DNA of 64,000 nt from Cronobacter dublinensis subsp. dublinensis LMG 23823 (GCF_001277235.1 NZ_CP012266.1:1178001-1242000), one strand, 5' to 3'. Positions 36,603-47,837 are shown, counted from the first letter of the stretch. Program-made: numbers and translations. Notes: generated by a model from the sequence alone, not told the origin.

Positions 36603-38102
36603 TTATTTCCCCGTCATGCCTGACATATTTTGCGCGATAAATTGCGCGCGCGCGCCGAAAATCACCTGAATACCGTTATCGCCCACAAATACCACGCCGC
36701 GTGCGCCGAGGCCGTTCAGCCCGTCTCTGTCGACCAGTTCCGGGCGGGAGACTTCAAGACGCAGACGGGTGATGCAGGCGCCGACGCTGGTAATGTTCTC
36801 TTTACCGCCCAGCAGACCGACGATATTGCCCGCCAGTTCGGCATCGGTTTTGTCATCCACGTTCGCGGTAATTTCCACGCGGCCCGGCGTTTTCACGTCA
36901 AAGCGACGGATAACAAAGCGGAAGGTGAAGTAGTACATCACCGCCATCGGAATACCGACGATCACCGCGTTCAGGTAGTGGGTCTGATAGCCGTTAAAGG
37001 ATGGCAGGATCCCGAATGAAATGTAATCGATAAGCCCGGCGGAGAACGATTTGGCGATATGCGCGTCCAGCAAATACATGCACATATACGCAAGCCCCGC
37101 CATGATGGCGTTAAATACATACAGTACCGGCGCGACAAAAATAAAGGTAAATTCCACCGGCTCCGTGATCCCCGTCAGAAAACAGGTCAGCGCGGCCGAG
37201 AAAAGAATGCCGGAGGCAATTTTCTTATTCTTCGTGCTGGCTTCGTGATACATCGCAAGACACGCCGCCGGCAGCGCGAACAGCATCAGCGGGAACTCGC
37301 CCTGCATGAATTTACCGGCGTTCTGATAGGTGTCGCTGCTGAAGCTTTTCACGCCTTCTTCCAGCATTTTGAACCAGATGGTCTGGTCGCCGTGGATAAC
37401 CTGCCCGGTCTGCGTGGTGTAGTCGCCAAACGAATACCAGAACGACGGATACCAGATATGGTGCAGGCCCAGCGGGATCAGCGCGCGCTCTACCAGCCCG
37501 AAGATAAAGGTCGAGGCCGCCTGGTTATCGCCATTCACGATAACCGACAGCGCGTCGATGCCCGCCTGGATGTGCTGCCAGACATACGGCAGCGCCAGCC
37601 CGAGCAGGAAAGAGAGAAACGCCGCGGCGATAGCCACAAACCGCTTGCCGGAGAAAAATCCCAGAAACTCAGGCAGTTGCAGCGTGTGGAAACGGTTGTA
37701 GCACCACGCCGCGAGAATGCCGGAAATCAGCCCGCCGAACACGCCCATCTGGAGCGTCGGGATGCCGACCACCATCGCGTATTTGCCGCCGCTCGCCGCC
37801 ATTTCCGGCGTGATGCCAAGCTGCGTGCTGATGGTGATGTTGATAATAAACACCGAGACGGCGGCGGAGAGCGCCGCGATGCCCGATTCCGACGCCAGAC
37901 CGACGGCGGAGCCGATAGCGAACAGCAACGGCAGGTTATCGAAAATCACCCCGCCTGCATTCATCATCAGCGGCAGATGGAATTTATCGCCAAACGCCAG
38001 CAGCAGACCGGCGGCGGGCAACAGCGAAATAGGCAGCATCAGCGCGCGGCCTATCATGGATAACTTTGACAGCGATTTAACGACACCTGTTATAAGACTC
38101 AT
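36603..38102 (-). CDS. PTS glucose/maltose-type permease EIIBC
   Basis: A 499-residue fused EIIC-EIIB protein of the glucose superfamily (PtsG/MalX-like). Residues 1 to about 410 are the membrane EIIC domain, with GLHHIWYPSFW and FLTGITEPVEFTF as hallmarks. The EIIB domain follows, with the phosphorylated cysteine C443 in ACITRLRLEV. There is no fused EIIA, so it must use a separate EIIA such as Crr. GGGGGA precedes the start. The adjacent MalI-like repressor suggests an alpha-glucoside or maltose-like substrate, which is inference. Confidence 0.88.
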   Translation of the reverse strand: MSLITGVVKSLSKLSMIGRALMLPISLLPAAGLLLAFGDKFHLPLMMNAGGVIFDNLPLLFAIGSAVGLASESGIAALSAAVSVFIINITISTQLGITPEMAASGGKYAMVVGIPTLQMGVFGGLISGILAAWCYNRFHTLQLPEFLGFFSGKRFVAIAAAFLSFLLGLALPYVWQHIQAGIDALSVIVNGDNQAASTFIFGLVERALIPLGLHHIWYPSFWYSFGDYTTQTGQVIHGDQTIWFKMLEEGVKSFSSDTYQNAGKFMQGEFPLMLFALPAACLAMYHEASTKNKKIASGILFSAALTCFLTGITEPVEFTFIFVAPVLYVFNAIMAGLAYMCMYLLDAHIAKSFSAGLIDYISFGILPSFNGYQTHYLNAVIVGIPMAVMYYFTFRFVIRRFDVKTPGRVEITANVDDKTDAELAGNIVGLLGGKENITSVGACITRLRLEVSRPELVDRDGLNGLGARGVVFVGDNGIQVIFGARAQFIAQNMSGMTGK

Positions 38103-38152
38103 ACCGATCCCCCCGATAGGAACAGCCGGGCTTTTGCGCCCTGTTTTATAGT

Positions 38153-38183
38153 AAGTAGAACGTTCTAGTAGAACGTTCTACTT
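38153..38183. promoter_or_regulatory. Tandem palindromic LacI-type operators before the PTS gene
   Basis: Two exact copies of TAGAACGTTCTA (38156-38167 and 38169-38180) are separated by one G, and the whole 31-base stretch is a perfect palindrome. The central CG of each copy is typical of LacI-family sites. It lies 51 to 81 bases upstream of the PTS start, where it would overlap the promoter. The rest of the gap to ybcJ (38184-38380) shows nothing distinctive. Confidence 0.82.
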
Positions 38184-38380
38184 ATGCTGTGGGATCGGGG
38201 TATCAGCGCGCAACATCTATTTAACGTTCCGCCAGAAGATTTGCTGATTCTTTGAAGTTGGTTGGAAAACGGGCCGGGCAGTGAGCGCGTGCACGCGCGG
38301 CATCAGTGCAGGTCAGGGCGATAAGAAAAAATTCTGGACGGGGAAATATCACGCCCCCTGCGAGGAGAGGGCGTTGGGCG

Positions 38381-38593
38381 TTACGCGGTGACGGTGACGC
38401 TCTGACCGTCAAAGCTGACGGTCTGACCGGCGACGATTTTGCAGCGCTTGCGGGTTTCCACCGCGCCATCCACGGTCACCAGACCTTCGGCGATGAAGAT
38501 TTTCGCCTGCGCGCCGCTCTCGCTCCAGCCTTCGAGCTTCAGCAGGTCGCACAGTTCGACGTGAGGGTGTTTACCTAAAGAAAATGTTGCCAT
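38381..38593 (-). CDS. ybcJ: S4-like RNA-binding protein YbcJ
   Basis: A 70-residue protein nearly identical in design to E. coli YbcJ, with an S4-type RNA-binding motif (GWSESGAQAKIFIAEGLVTV, then ETRKRCKIVAGQTV). It probably binds structured RNA, but no specific target is established. It starts one base after the folD stop (38595), so the two genes form an operon. Confidence 0.93.
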   Translation of the reverse strand: MATFSLGKHPHVELCDLLKLEGWSESGAQAKIFIAEGLVTVDGAVETRKRCKIVAGQTVSFDGQSVTVTA

Positions 38594-38594
38594 G

Positions 38595-39461
38595 TTATGC
38601 CTCCTCGCCGTCATGGTATTCAACACACGCCTGCAGCGTATTCTGGATAAGCGTGGCGACCGTCATCGGGCCAACGCCGCCTGGCACCGGCGTGATGTAA
38701 CCGGCGCGCTCTGCGGCGTCTTCAAACACCACGTCGCCGACCACCTTGCCGTTTTCCAGACGGTTAATGCCAACATCAATCACGATGGCGCCTTCTTTGA
38801 TCCACTCGCCCGGAATAAAGCCCGGCTTGCCGACCGCGACGATCAGCAGATCGGCATTTTCGACATGCTGACGCAGGTTTTTGGTGAAGCGATGGGTCAC
38901 GGTGGTGGTGCAGCCCGCGAGCAGCAGCTCCATGCTCATCGGACGGCCAACGATATTGGACGCGCCGATCACCACGGCGTTCAGCCCGTAGGTGTCGATA
39001 TTGTAGCGCTCAAGCAGCGTCACGATGCCGCGCGGGGTGCACGGACGCAGACGCGGGGCGCGCTGGCACAGACGGCCGACGTTATACGGGTGAAAACCGT
39101 CCACGTCTTTATCCGGCGCGATGCGCTCCAGCACTTTCACGTTATCGATGCCCGCCGGCAGCGGCAGCTGAACCAGAATACCGTCGATAGCGGCGTCGGC
39201 ATTCAGTTCGTCGATAAGCGCCAGCAGCTCGGCTTCGCTGGTGGTTTCAGGCAGATCGTAAGAGCGGGAAACAAAGCCCACTTCCTCACACGCCTTACGT
39301 TTGCTGCCGACATAAATTTGCGATGCGGGGTTCGCGCCAACCAGCACGACCGCAAGCCCCGGGGCGCGTTTTCCGACCGCCACGCGCGCTTTCACTTTTT
39401 CGGCAACTTCAAGCCGCACCTGCTGCGCAATCGTTTTACCGTCAATAATCTTTGCTGCCAT
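38595..39461 (-). CDS. folD: Bifunctional methylenetetrahydrofolate dehydrogenase/cyclohydrolase
   Basis: A 288-residue protein equal in length to E. coli FolD. It interconverts 5,10-methylene-, methenyl- and 10-formyl-tetrahydrofolate. Family motifs are [20 protein letters not shown] (catalytic Lys), [20 protein letters not shown] (Rossmann loop) and [11 protein letters not shown]. The start at 39461 gives [14 protein letters not shown]; the longer open frame to 39587 is not homologous. It is divergent from argU. Confidence 0.97.
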   Translation of the reverse strand: MAAKIIDGKTIAQQVRLEVAEKVKARVAVGKRAPGLAVVLVGANPASQIYVGSKRKACEEVGFVSRSYDLPETTSEAELLALIDELNADAAIDGILVQLPLPAGIDNVKVLERIAPDKDVDGFHPYNVGRLCQRAPRLRPCTPRGIVTLLERYNIDTYGLNAVVIGASNIVGRPMSMELLLAGCTTTVTHRFTKNLRQHVENADLLIVAVGKPGFIPGEWIKEGAIVIDVGINRLENGKVVGDVVFEDAAERAGYITPVPGGVGPMTVATLIQNTLQACVEYHDGEEA

Positions 39462-39586
39462 CAGAGAGAAGATTCCGTCTGTAATCAAAAGAAGAGGGGA
39501 TGAGGATATTCTGTCAGAAGCGCGCGGGGATGTCAGTTTTCGTTTATGTCTTTCGCTCAATTGTCCAGCAGGCGGTTCGAAAGCCA

Positions 39587-39614
39587 TTGACTCACCTGGT
39601 ACTGACCGTATAAT
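39587..39614 (+). promoter_or_regulatory. argU promoter
   Basis: TTGACT (39587-39592) and a consensus TATAAT (39609-39614) are spaced by 16 bases, about 55 bases upstream of the tRNA. The combination is strong and resembles the E. coli argU promoter. Confidence 0.85.
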
Positions 39615-39668
39615 TCCAGGCGTTTCACACCGCTGCCGCAGGCAAACGGTGAAACGCCTCTTCGCGAG

Positions 39669-39745
<77 letters not shown>

Positions 39746-39832
39746 TTATTTTTCAATGACTTCCCCTTTGTTGTTCATTTCCTGATTTTGCCCATGCGAC
39801 AAATTTGGGACACTCTGTTCCGGTATGCCTTT

Positions 39833-40621
39833 TCACAGCATGGTGATGCTGGTTGCTAACCAGTCGGGAAGATGTGCTCTGTACCAGTCGCGATACAGCG
39901 GAAACTCTGCCTTTTGCCGCTCATCAAGAAGCACGATGACTTCGGTGACAATCCAGGCTTTGGCAATGGCTATCTCTCTGGCTAATGCCGGTGGATTGTG
40001 ATGACGCGCTATCTGGCCGTAGCGTTCAGCCAGGCTCAGCATTGCTTGCTTCGTCCCCATTCCCTTTATCAGCGGAGCCAGATCGATAGCAGGACTGCCT
40101 TTTCCAAACCGCTCCCAGTCGAAAAGCACCACATCACCGTTTTCACGCCTTCCCCAGTTGCCGGCATTGCTGTCACCGGACACCAGACTCAGGTAGCCAA
40201 ACAACTCGTCACTATGCTGCTGAAAGCGCCGTAGCTGCTGCGCACTGTTTGCTGGCAACGCAAGGAGCGACAGCGATTTTTCAAGCGCGGCCTCTGACCA
40301 GGCGTGCGTGTGGTAGCGCCATGCAGAATGGGCAGGGTAACGATGCAGCCGCGCCAGCATGGCGAGGGCGTCATCACTGGCGAAAGCAGCCTGGTCAACG
40401 GGGTGAGGAATATACTCCAGTCTCAATGCGCGCCGGGTCGCATCCGCGGATAACAGCGCTGGCGTCGCAATGCCCGCCTGATTAAGCGCCGCCGCAGCGT
40501 CATGATAAAAATGGTATTCCACGTCGCCAACAGGGCATTTTTCAATATAGTGATGATGGCTGTCGCGGGTATTCAACACCACTGCTGCGGCACCCATTCT
40601 GGATAAATCGCCGGTGGACAT
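39833..40621 (-). CDS. Aminoglycoside-phosphotransferase-like kinase
   Basis: A 262-residue protein with the APH/choline-kinase fold. The catalytic loop is SGDSNAGNWG, in place of the usual HGDxxxxN, and the metal-binding motif is VLFDWERFGKG. The N-terminal lobe is short and an ATP-loop is hard to place. The family phosphorylates small molecules such as aminoglycosides, choline or homoserine; the substrate here cannot be told, and there is no reason to infer resistance. GAGAGAGAA precedes the ATG. Located just after argU, at the left border of the accessory region. Confidence 0.7.
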   Translation of the reverse strand: MSTGDLSRMGAAAVVLNTRDSHHHYIEKCPVGDVEYHFYHDAAAALNQAGIATPALLSADATRRALRLEYIPHPVDQAAFASDDALAMLARLHRYPAHSAWRYHTHAWSEAALEKSLSLLALPANSAQQLRRFQQHSDELFGYLSLVSGDSNAGNWGRRENGDVVLFDWERFGKGSPAIDLAPLIKGMGTKQAMLSLAERYGQIARHHNPPALAREIAIAKAWIVTEVIVLLDERQKAEFPLYRDWYRAHLPDWLATSITML

Positions 40622-40768
40622 GCGTTCTCTCTCACGAAGTAGCAGGCGGGTTTTAGAGTAATACAAACGGGGGCGTGGCGCGAAGGGCGCCCGTTGTAGC
40701 TTTGCTCGCGCCGGCGCTTTCTGCGGTCGCTACGCGGCGGCCAGCGCGGCCGCCACAGGGAATGGTCT

Positions 40769-41497
40769 TTACGCGGTCATACCGCCATCGATGATAAGCT
40801 CCGTGCCGCTCACGTACAGGCTTTCATCCGAGGCGAGGAACAGGGCGGCGGCGGCCACTTCGTCGGGGTTTCCTAAACGCCCTGCCGGTATGCGCGCGTT
40901 CATCATTTGTCTGAAGTCGTCACTGACCTTGTCAAACATCGGCGTATCCGTGGGGCCGGGACTGAGCGTATTCACCCGGATGCCTCGCGGCGCCAGTTCC
41001 GCGCTCCAGGTGCGGGCATACGAGCGTACCGCGGCTTTGGTGGCGGAATAGGTACCATAACCGGCGTTAGCCATCGCGCCTGCAATCGAGCCCAACAACA
41101 CAATGGCGCCGCCATCATTCATATGCCGGACCGCGTGCTGCGCCGTTAACACCATGGCGCGCACGTTGAGCCCGAAGGCGCGGTCAAGATGCTCCCCGGT
41201 GGTCTCTTCCAGGCTCGCAGGCTCGGAGATGCCAGAGGAATACACCAGAATGTCCAGGCGTACGGCGCTGGCCTTAAGGGTATCGAATAATCGGTCAAGG
41301 TCGTCGGTCCTGGTGAGATCGCAGGTGATCGCGTCAATCTTACCGCCGATGGCGGCAACCGCTTCTGCCAGCTGCGCTTCGCGTCGGCCCGTGATGAAGA
41401 CATGCGCGCCTTCCTGCACAAAACGGCGCGCGATCGCAAGCCCGATACCGCTGTTGCCGCCTGTCACCAGCACGGTCTTTCCTTCAAGTTTCAACAT
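40769..41497 (-). CDS. Short-chain dehydrogenase/reductase
   Basis: A 242-residue classical SDR. The cofactor motif is TGGNSGIG (near residue 12); the catalytic set is S in [13 protein letters not shown], then Y and K in [12 protein letters not shown]; the C-terminal block is [16 protein letters not shown] precedes the chosen ATG (41497), and an upstream in-frame start is not needed. It is divergent from an HxlR regulator across 102 bases, so it is probably that regulator's target. The substrate is unknown. Confidence 0.88.
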   Translation of the reverse strand: MLKLEGKTVLVTGGNSGIGLAIARRFVQEGAHVFITGRREAQLAEAVAAIGGKIDAITCDLTRTDDLDRLFDTLKASAVRLDILVYSSGISEPASLEETTGEHLDRAFGLNVRAMVLTAQHAVRHMNDGGAIVLLGSIAGAMANAGYGTYSATKAAVRSYARTWSAELAPRGIRVNTLSPGPTDTPMFDKVSDDFRQMMNARIPAGRLGNPDEVAAAALFLASDESLYVSGTELIIDGGMTA

Positions 41498-41566
41498 GGC
41501 TACTCCAGAGAGTGGGGGGGTAGAAGCCAGATGATACATTTTGTATATTTAGGGTCAATTACGCAC

Positions 41567-41580
41567 CTGATGTACATCAG
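41567..41580. promoter_or_regulatory. Palindromic operator candidate in the SDR/HxlR divergent region
   Basis: CTGATGTACATCAG is a perfect 14-base palindrome. A second imperfect dyad, ATACATTTTGTAT (about 41534-41546), lies 20 bases away. Both sit between the divergent starts, as expected for an HxlR-type autoregulator. Confidence 0.55.
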
Positions 41581-41599
41581 ATATAGAAAAGGTAACCTC

Positions 41600-41983
41600 A
41601 TGTCCACGGATATCGCTGCCCAGCTGGCAGAAATCAACAGCACGCGCCCGGTTCTGGAACAGGTGGCAAACAAGTGGTCGGTCTTGATTCTGACCGTACT
41701 GTGCACCCAACCCGCCCGCTTTAACGCCATAAAACGCAGGCTGGATCCGATCACGCATAAAGCGCTGACCGAAGCGCTGCGCCGCCTTGAGCGCAACGGT
41801 CTGGTCAGCCGCCGCGTGATTGCCTCCTCACCCGTGGCGGTCGAGTATGCGATCACGCCGCTGGGGCGGACCTTGCAGGAACCTTTTGTGGCACTGGTAA
41901 GCTGGGCCAGAGAACAGGGTGGGGCCATTGCGCAGGCGCAGGTGGCTTACGACGAGCGGCTTGCTGCCGATGAAGCGGTATAA
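41600..41983 (+). CDS. HxlR-family transcriptional regulator
   Basis: A 127-residue winged-helix regulator of the HxlR family: NKWSVLILTVLCTQPARFNAIKRRL at the N-terminus, then the recognition helix region THKALTEALRRLERNGLVSRRV and the wing PVAVEYAITPLGRTL. One cysteine is present (C35 region, VLCTQ); some HxlR proteins sense quinones or aldehydes through such a residue, which fits a divergent reductase. Start at 41600 after AAAAGG. Confidence 0.88.
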   Translation: MSTDIAAQLAEINSTRPVLEQVANKWSVLILTVLCTQPARFNAIKRRLDPITHKALTEALRRLERNGLVSRRVIASSPVAVEYAITPLGRTLQEPFVALVSWAREQGGAIAQAQVAYDERLAADEAV

Positions 41984-42073
41984 GGGGGGCGGCACAGTAG
42001 CGAATGTGCGCATGAAATCACCGCCACCCGCGGTGCGAGAGACTTAACGGCGGGGCTGCACGGTGCTCGCCCG

Positions 42074-42706
42074 TTATGTTTCCCAGTGCGTAGTGATGAC
42101 CTCGCGGATCCCAGGCTGTGTTTCGGTGTCGGTCAGGGAGGCACAGAAAGCGGCCCGTGACTGGCTCAGATGTTCACGCGTCCGGCTCCATCTTGAGACG
42201 ACACAAGCCAGCATTTCGAGCCCGCCAGGGTTTTGCGGGCACCAGGCCTGTGAACCATAAAACAGGTCACTGAATATATCCCACTGCTGATAAAGTTTTT
42301 GCAGGGCGCCCTTTGCCAGCTGCTTGTTTTGCTCTTCAGACCCGCCGGGCAGCCAGCGTTCGGGATAATCAATTATTCCCACCGAGGCATAGCAATTAGC
42401 GCCGATATAAACCAGCCCGCGTAATTGCTGAGCCCGCACCCGCGCATCTGCAGACAGCAGCCCGGAATGAGGATATTCCATACCGAGATAAATCATCATG
42501 GCTGCGCTTTCGGTCATCACGGAATTATCAGGAAGCACTAACGTGGGTATTTGCACTAACGGATTCAGCGCGCGTAATCCGTTAATATCGCTGTCCTGTT
42601 CCCACGAACTGGCCTTTAACAGCGTGTATTCTACCCCACATGCCTTAAGCGCCATCTCAATGGCGGCAGAGCCTGAATGTGCCGTACCGTAAAGTTTGTA
42701 CGTCAT
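42074..42706 (-). CDS. Glutathione S-transferase family protein
   Basis: A 210-residue protein with an N-terminal thioredoxin-like GST domain (KLYGTAHSGSAAIEMALKACGVEY, then NPLVQIPTLVLPDNSVMTESAAMMIYL, with the cis-Pro VQIPTL and the GSH-binding ES) and an all-helical C-terminal domain. The substrate is unknown. GGGA lies about 8 bases before the ATG. Expressed divergently from the RES-domain gene. The family call is firm, the subfamily is not. Confidence 0.85.
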   Translation of the reverse strand: MTYKLYGTAHSGSAAIEMALKACGVEYTLLKASSWEQDSDINGLRALNPLVQIPTLVLPDNSVMTESAAMMIYLGMEYPHSGLLSADARVRAQQLRGLVYIGANCYASVGIIDYPERWLPGGSEEQNKQLAKGALQKLYQQWDIFSDLFYGSQAWCPQNPGGLEMLACVVSRWSRTREHLSQSRAAFCASLTDTETQPGIREVITTHWET

Positions 42707-42825
42707 GATTTTTTCCCGTAAACGATATTCTCTGAGAGTAGCAGAGCATTCCGACTTGCCATTAATAAAGCGCCAGGTCACTACTATCCAGACCAGACAT
42801 CCAGAATAGGTATTGCTGAGGAATG

Positions 42826-43302
42826 ATGGATATCACCCGTTTTCATAACCGTATTAACGGCGTTTTTTATCGGGCAATCGATCCTGCGTATCGGGCGTTG
42901 GCGTTATCCGGCTCCAGGGCGGCGGGACGATATTCAGGGCCCGATCAACCTACGCTGTACCTGAGTTCTTCGCCGGAGGGCGTCGATGCCGCCATGCGGG
43001 CGCATCGCGATAACAGAGCGAGCCTTGAAATGATTAAAGTTCGCGTGGTGGCAGAGAAGATTTTTGACCTGCGTGATGCGCAGGCGCTTCTTGCCGCAGG
43101 CATTGATCTTCACGACGCGGTGGCGCCGTGGCAGGAGATCGTCAACGAGGGCGGCATTCCCCGGTCATGGAAGGTTCGCGAGCGTCTGGAATCACTGGGT
43201 TTTAATGGATTAATCGACCCTTCCCGCAAAGCGCCGGGGCTCTGGCATCTCGTGCTGTTCTCCTGGGAGAACAGCCAGGCGCAGGTCAGTATTATTGAAT
43301 GA
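42826..43302 (+). CDS. RES-domain protein, putative NAD+-degrading toxin without visible antitoxin
   Basis: A 158-residue RES-fold protein. The characteristic positions are visible: R in FYRAIDPAYRALALSGSRAAGRYS, the LYLSSSPEGVDAAMRAH stretch, and a C-terminal SWKVRERL...GLIDPSRK segment. Characterised RES toxins are NAD+ phosphorylases or related ADP-ribosyltransferase-fold enzymes, normally encoded with a Xre/DUF2384 antitoxin upstream. None is seen: the neighbours are a GST on the other strand and DUF1304. It may be a solitary or divergent member. ATG 42826 is better spaced from GAGG than ATG 42823. Confidence 0.75.
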   Translation: MDITRFHNRINGVFYRAIDPAYRALALSGSRAAGRYSGPDQPTLYLSSSPEGVDAAMRAHRDNRASLEMIKVRVVAEKIFDLRDAQALLAAGIDLHDAVAPWQEIVNEGGIPRSWKVRERLESLGFNGLIDPSRKAPGLWHLVLFSWENSQAQVSIIE

Positions 43303-43324
43303 GGCACAGGCGCGACCTGCGCCG

Positions 43325-43678
43325 TTACAGCCCCATCCACAGCGCAATCAACGCCAGCAGCGCGGGCAGCGCCTGCACATAAAGAATTTTCCTGCTGGCG
43401 GTGACTGCGCCAAACAGGCCTGCAATCAGCACGCACACCAGAAAGAACAGTTTGAACTGGAAACCGCCGTCGCCCAGCCACAGCCCCCAGAACAATCCCG
43501 CCGCTAAAAAACCGTTATACAGCCCCTGATTGGCGGCCAGCACCCGGCTGTCGCGGGCGAAATCAGCGCTGAGATTAAAGGCCTTGCGGCCTGTTTTCGT
43601 GTCCCACAAAACCATCTCAAGCACGAGAATATAGACGTGTATGACGGCGACAAGCGCGATAAGAACGGAAGCGATCAT
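43325..43678 (-). CDS. DUF1304 small membrane protein
   Basis: A 117-residue protein with four hydrophobic segments and the DUF1304 pattern (VIHVYILVLEMVLWDTKTGRKAF, NQGLYNGFLAAGLFWG). The function is unknown; family members occur widely as single genes. Its stop lies 20 bases from the convergent RES-domain gene. Confidence 0.88.
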   Translation of the reverse strand: MIASVLIALVAVIHVYILVLEMVLWDTKTGRKAFNLSADFARDSRVLAANQGLYNGFLAAGLFWGLWLGDGGFQFKLFFLVCVLIAGLFGAVTASRKILYVQALPALLALIALWMGL

Positions 43679-43745
43679 GAGCCACTCTCACAAAGAAGAA
43701 CGCAATATCAACAGTATATACTGAGCCGCCGGTCTGCGGTGGCCC

Positions 43746-44945
43746 TTATGCCATCGCTGATACCCGCCCGGCCGCGCGCCACCAGACGATTAATGCCGCA
43801 AGCGCCACCACCCCGAGCGTCGCAAACGCCACGCGCCATGACGAGTGCGCGACGATACTGCCCGCCAGCGCCGGGCTGAACGCGGCGCCCGCGCCCTGCA
43901 TCAGCATAATCACGCTCTGACCGGCGTTGATATGCCCGGACCCGCGCAGCGCGTTAACGATATAGCCAGGCACCGCCACGCCCAGGATCCCGGCGGCGAC
44001 ACCATCCAGAATTTGCACCGGAATAACGGATAACGGCCCGGCAAAACTGGCGGCAAGCGCAGCGCGTACCGGCAGTACAATAAGCGCAATCAGGATAAGC
44101 CGCCGGTAGCCATAGCGCTGCGCCTGCGAGGAGGTCAGAAGGGCGACCGGGATCATCACGCATTGCGAAATCACTACCGTCGCCGCCGCGTAGAGCCCAG
44201 GGCTCCACAGGCTGCTGCCGGTAGCGGCCACGCGCATGCTGAGCATGGGCAGCAGCGCGGCGTTGCCGAGGTGAAACAGCAGCAGCGTGATGCCGGTCGT
44301 CAGCAGCACCGGATGGCGCATCAGCACTGACAGCTGCGGCACCGCCTGCGCCTTATCGCCGGTTTCAAGGCCGCGCGCCACGTCATGATCGATATCCTGT
44401 TCGCGGATCGCCAGTACGCTAAGCGCGGTGAAAACCGCCATGCCCGTCATCAGAACAAAAACCGCGCCGATGCCCCACAGCCACATCGCGCCGCCTGCCA
44501 GCACGGCCGCCACCATATTGCCGCCGTGGTTGAAGGCCTCGTTGCGGCCCATCTGCCGCGTGAAGCCGCGCTGGCCGGTCAGGCCCAGCGTGATCCCCGC
44601 CAACAGCGGGCCAATCAGCGCGGCGACCAGCCCGGACACAATCTGCGAAATCATCGCAATGCTGTAACGGGTGCTGTACCAGAGCATGAGCGTCGCCAGC
44701 GTGACCAGCGCGCAGCAGGCGAGCAGCAGCAGGCGCTTTTTGCGTGTGGCGTCGATCATAATCCCGGCGGGCACCGTTGCCAGCAGCGCCGCGATCCCGC
44801 CTGCGGTCATCACGAACCCAATATCATCCGGTCGCCAGTGCTGTTGAGTGAGATAAATGCCGAGAAAAGGGCCGAGCCCATCACGCACATCCGCCAGAAA
44901 AAAGCTCATCAGGCAGAGCGCCTGTAGCGATCGCAGCATCTTCAT
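43746..44945 (-). CDS. MFS transporter, probable efflux protein
   Basis: A 399-residue protein with twelve predicted helices. Family-like features are the R/K-rich loop after helix 2 (IDATRKKRLLLL), the glycine-rich helix 5 and a mid-protein cytosolic loop near residue 190 to 210. It resembles drug- or metabolite-efflux MFS members; the substrate is unknown. GGGAG lies 4 bases before the ATG. It is divergent from an AraC regulator over 385 bases, a common pairing of exporter and regulator. Confidence 0.85.
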   Translation of the reverse strand: MKMLRSLQALCLMSFFLADVRDGLGPFLGIYLTQQHWRPDDIGFVMTAGGIAALLATVPAGIMIDATRKKRLLLLACCALVTLATLMLWYSTRYSIAMISQIVSGLVAALIGPLLAGITLGLTGQRGFTRQMGRNEAFNHGGNMVAAVLAGGAMWLWGIGAVFVLMTGMAVFTALSVLAIREQDIDHDVARGLETGDKAQAVPQLSVLMRHPVLLTTGITLLLFHLGNAALLPMLSMRVAATGSSLWSPGLYAAATVVISQCVMIPVALLTSSQAQRYGYRRLILIALIVLPVRAALAASFAGPLSVIPVQILDGVAAGILGVAVPGYIVNALRGSGHINAGQSVIMLMQGAGAAFSPALAGSIVAHSSWRVAFATLGVVALAALIVWWRAAGRVSAMA

Positions 44946-45330
44946 TCTTCTCCCTGCAAAAGGTGGTGACCTGAGACGACGTTATCATCTTGTTATCAAT
45001 GCATTATGGCGGCATTGAAAAAAGTCACACAAGGCAAAAGTAACTAAATGAAACGAGCGAACGGTTGTATCCGACGCCAAAAAACCTGCGGCGAGCAACG
45101 CTTAGTTTGAGAGGCTGTAAGACAGAAGAGTATTTCAAGACGAGCCAGTTTGAGCAAAAAGCGGGCACAGGTGTTCATAATGCAGGGGCCCGGCGTTAAA
45201 ATAATGTTAGTGTCGTGAGCGGGTAGGCGCTATATGCCTGTTACATCGCAAGCCATTCAATACAGAATGCCAGAGAGTGGCGATGAAGGCTGTGCGTCGA
45301 AAGAGAGTTTGAATGACTCTTTATGAGTGA
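44946..45330. other. Divergent gap with two in-frame micro-ORFs before the AraC gene
   Basis: No gene is recognised in most of this gap. At its right end two tiny frames abut the regulator in the same frame: 45283-45312 (MKAVRRKRV) and 45313-45330 (MTLYE). Each stop TGA is directly followed by the next ATG, the last being the AraC start at 45331. Confidence 0.5.
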
Positions 45331-46099
45331 ATGAGCGATATCTATTACGTGACCAGACAAAGCGACTTCGATTTTTCAGGCCGGTCAGTTATTCCCTATG
45401 CACATGACTACAGGCACGGCGAACATGAAGACTGGCATACGCACAACTGTGCTCAACTTATTCATACGCTGAGTGGTGTTATTCGCGTTGAGACCCGGCT
45501 CGGGTTGTGGATAGTCCCTCCTTCACGCGGAGTATGGATACCGGCAAAAATCCCGCATGCGCTTCATATCACAGGGGATGTTAAGGCGAGGGTGCTTTTT
45601 GTAGAGCCGCTGGCTCGGGCTGATATGCCCGCCACTTGTCAGGTTGTTGGCGTGAGTGACCTGTTGCGGGAGCTGATTATCTGCGCGTTGACGCTTCCTG
45701 CGGACTACACGCCCGGAAGCCGGGCTGAACGTGTTTACGAACTGATACTTGATGAAATTCGCGTGATGGACACGCTTGCGTTTCACCTGCCAGAGCCGGT
45801 CTCAGAGCGACTGAAACGGCTATGCCAGGCCGTTCGCGATGCACCACATGAGACATGGTCAATTGAACAGGCAGCCGTAAAAATCAACGCCAGCGGACGT
45901 ACGCTCAACCGCCATTTTTACCAGCAAACTGGCATGCAGTTCAGCGAGTGGGTTCGGCGAGCACGTCTTCTGCACGCCCTGACGCGCCTGGCGCAGGGCG
46001 AGCAAATAACGCGGGTGGCGCTGGATTCAGGTTATGCCAGCCCCGGCGCGTTCAGCGTGATGTTCCGGCGGGTCATGGGAATGCCGCCCAGCGATTACT

Positions 46100-46110
<11 letters not shown>
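45331..46110 (+). CDS. AraC-family regulator with cupin sensor domain
   Basis: A 259-residue regulator of the cupin-AraC type (NimR/YeaM-like size). The N-terminal cupin has HEDWHTHNCAQLIHTLSGV and WIVPPSRGVWIPAKIPHAL. The C-terminal double HTH has SIEQAAVKINASGRTLNRHFYQQTG and VALDSGYASPGAFSVMFRRVMG. It probably controls the divergent MFS gene. The last 11 bases overlap the convergent end of the 2-isopropylmalate synthase gene. The start lacks a strong ribosome site and may depend on the preceding micro-ORFs. Confidence 0.85.
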
Positions 46111-47770
<1,660 letters not shown>

Positions 47771-47837
47771 AGCGGGTTCCTCTTTAACAAAGATGCCCCA
47801 GTGTCGAGCGAAATCGTCCCCAAAACTCATCAGAAGG

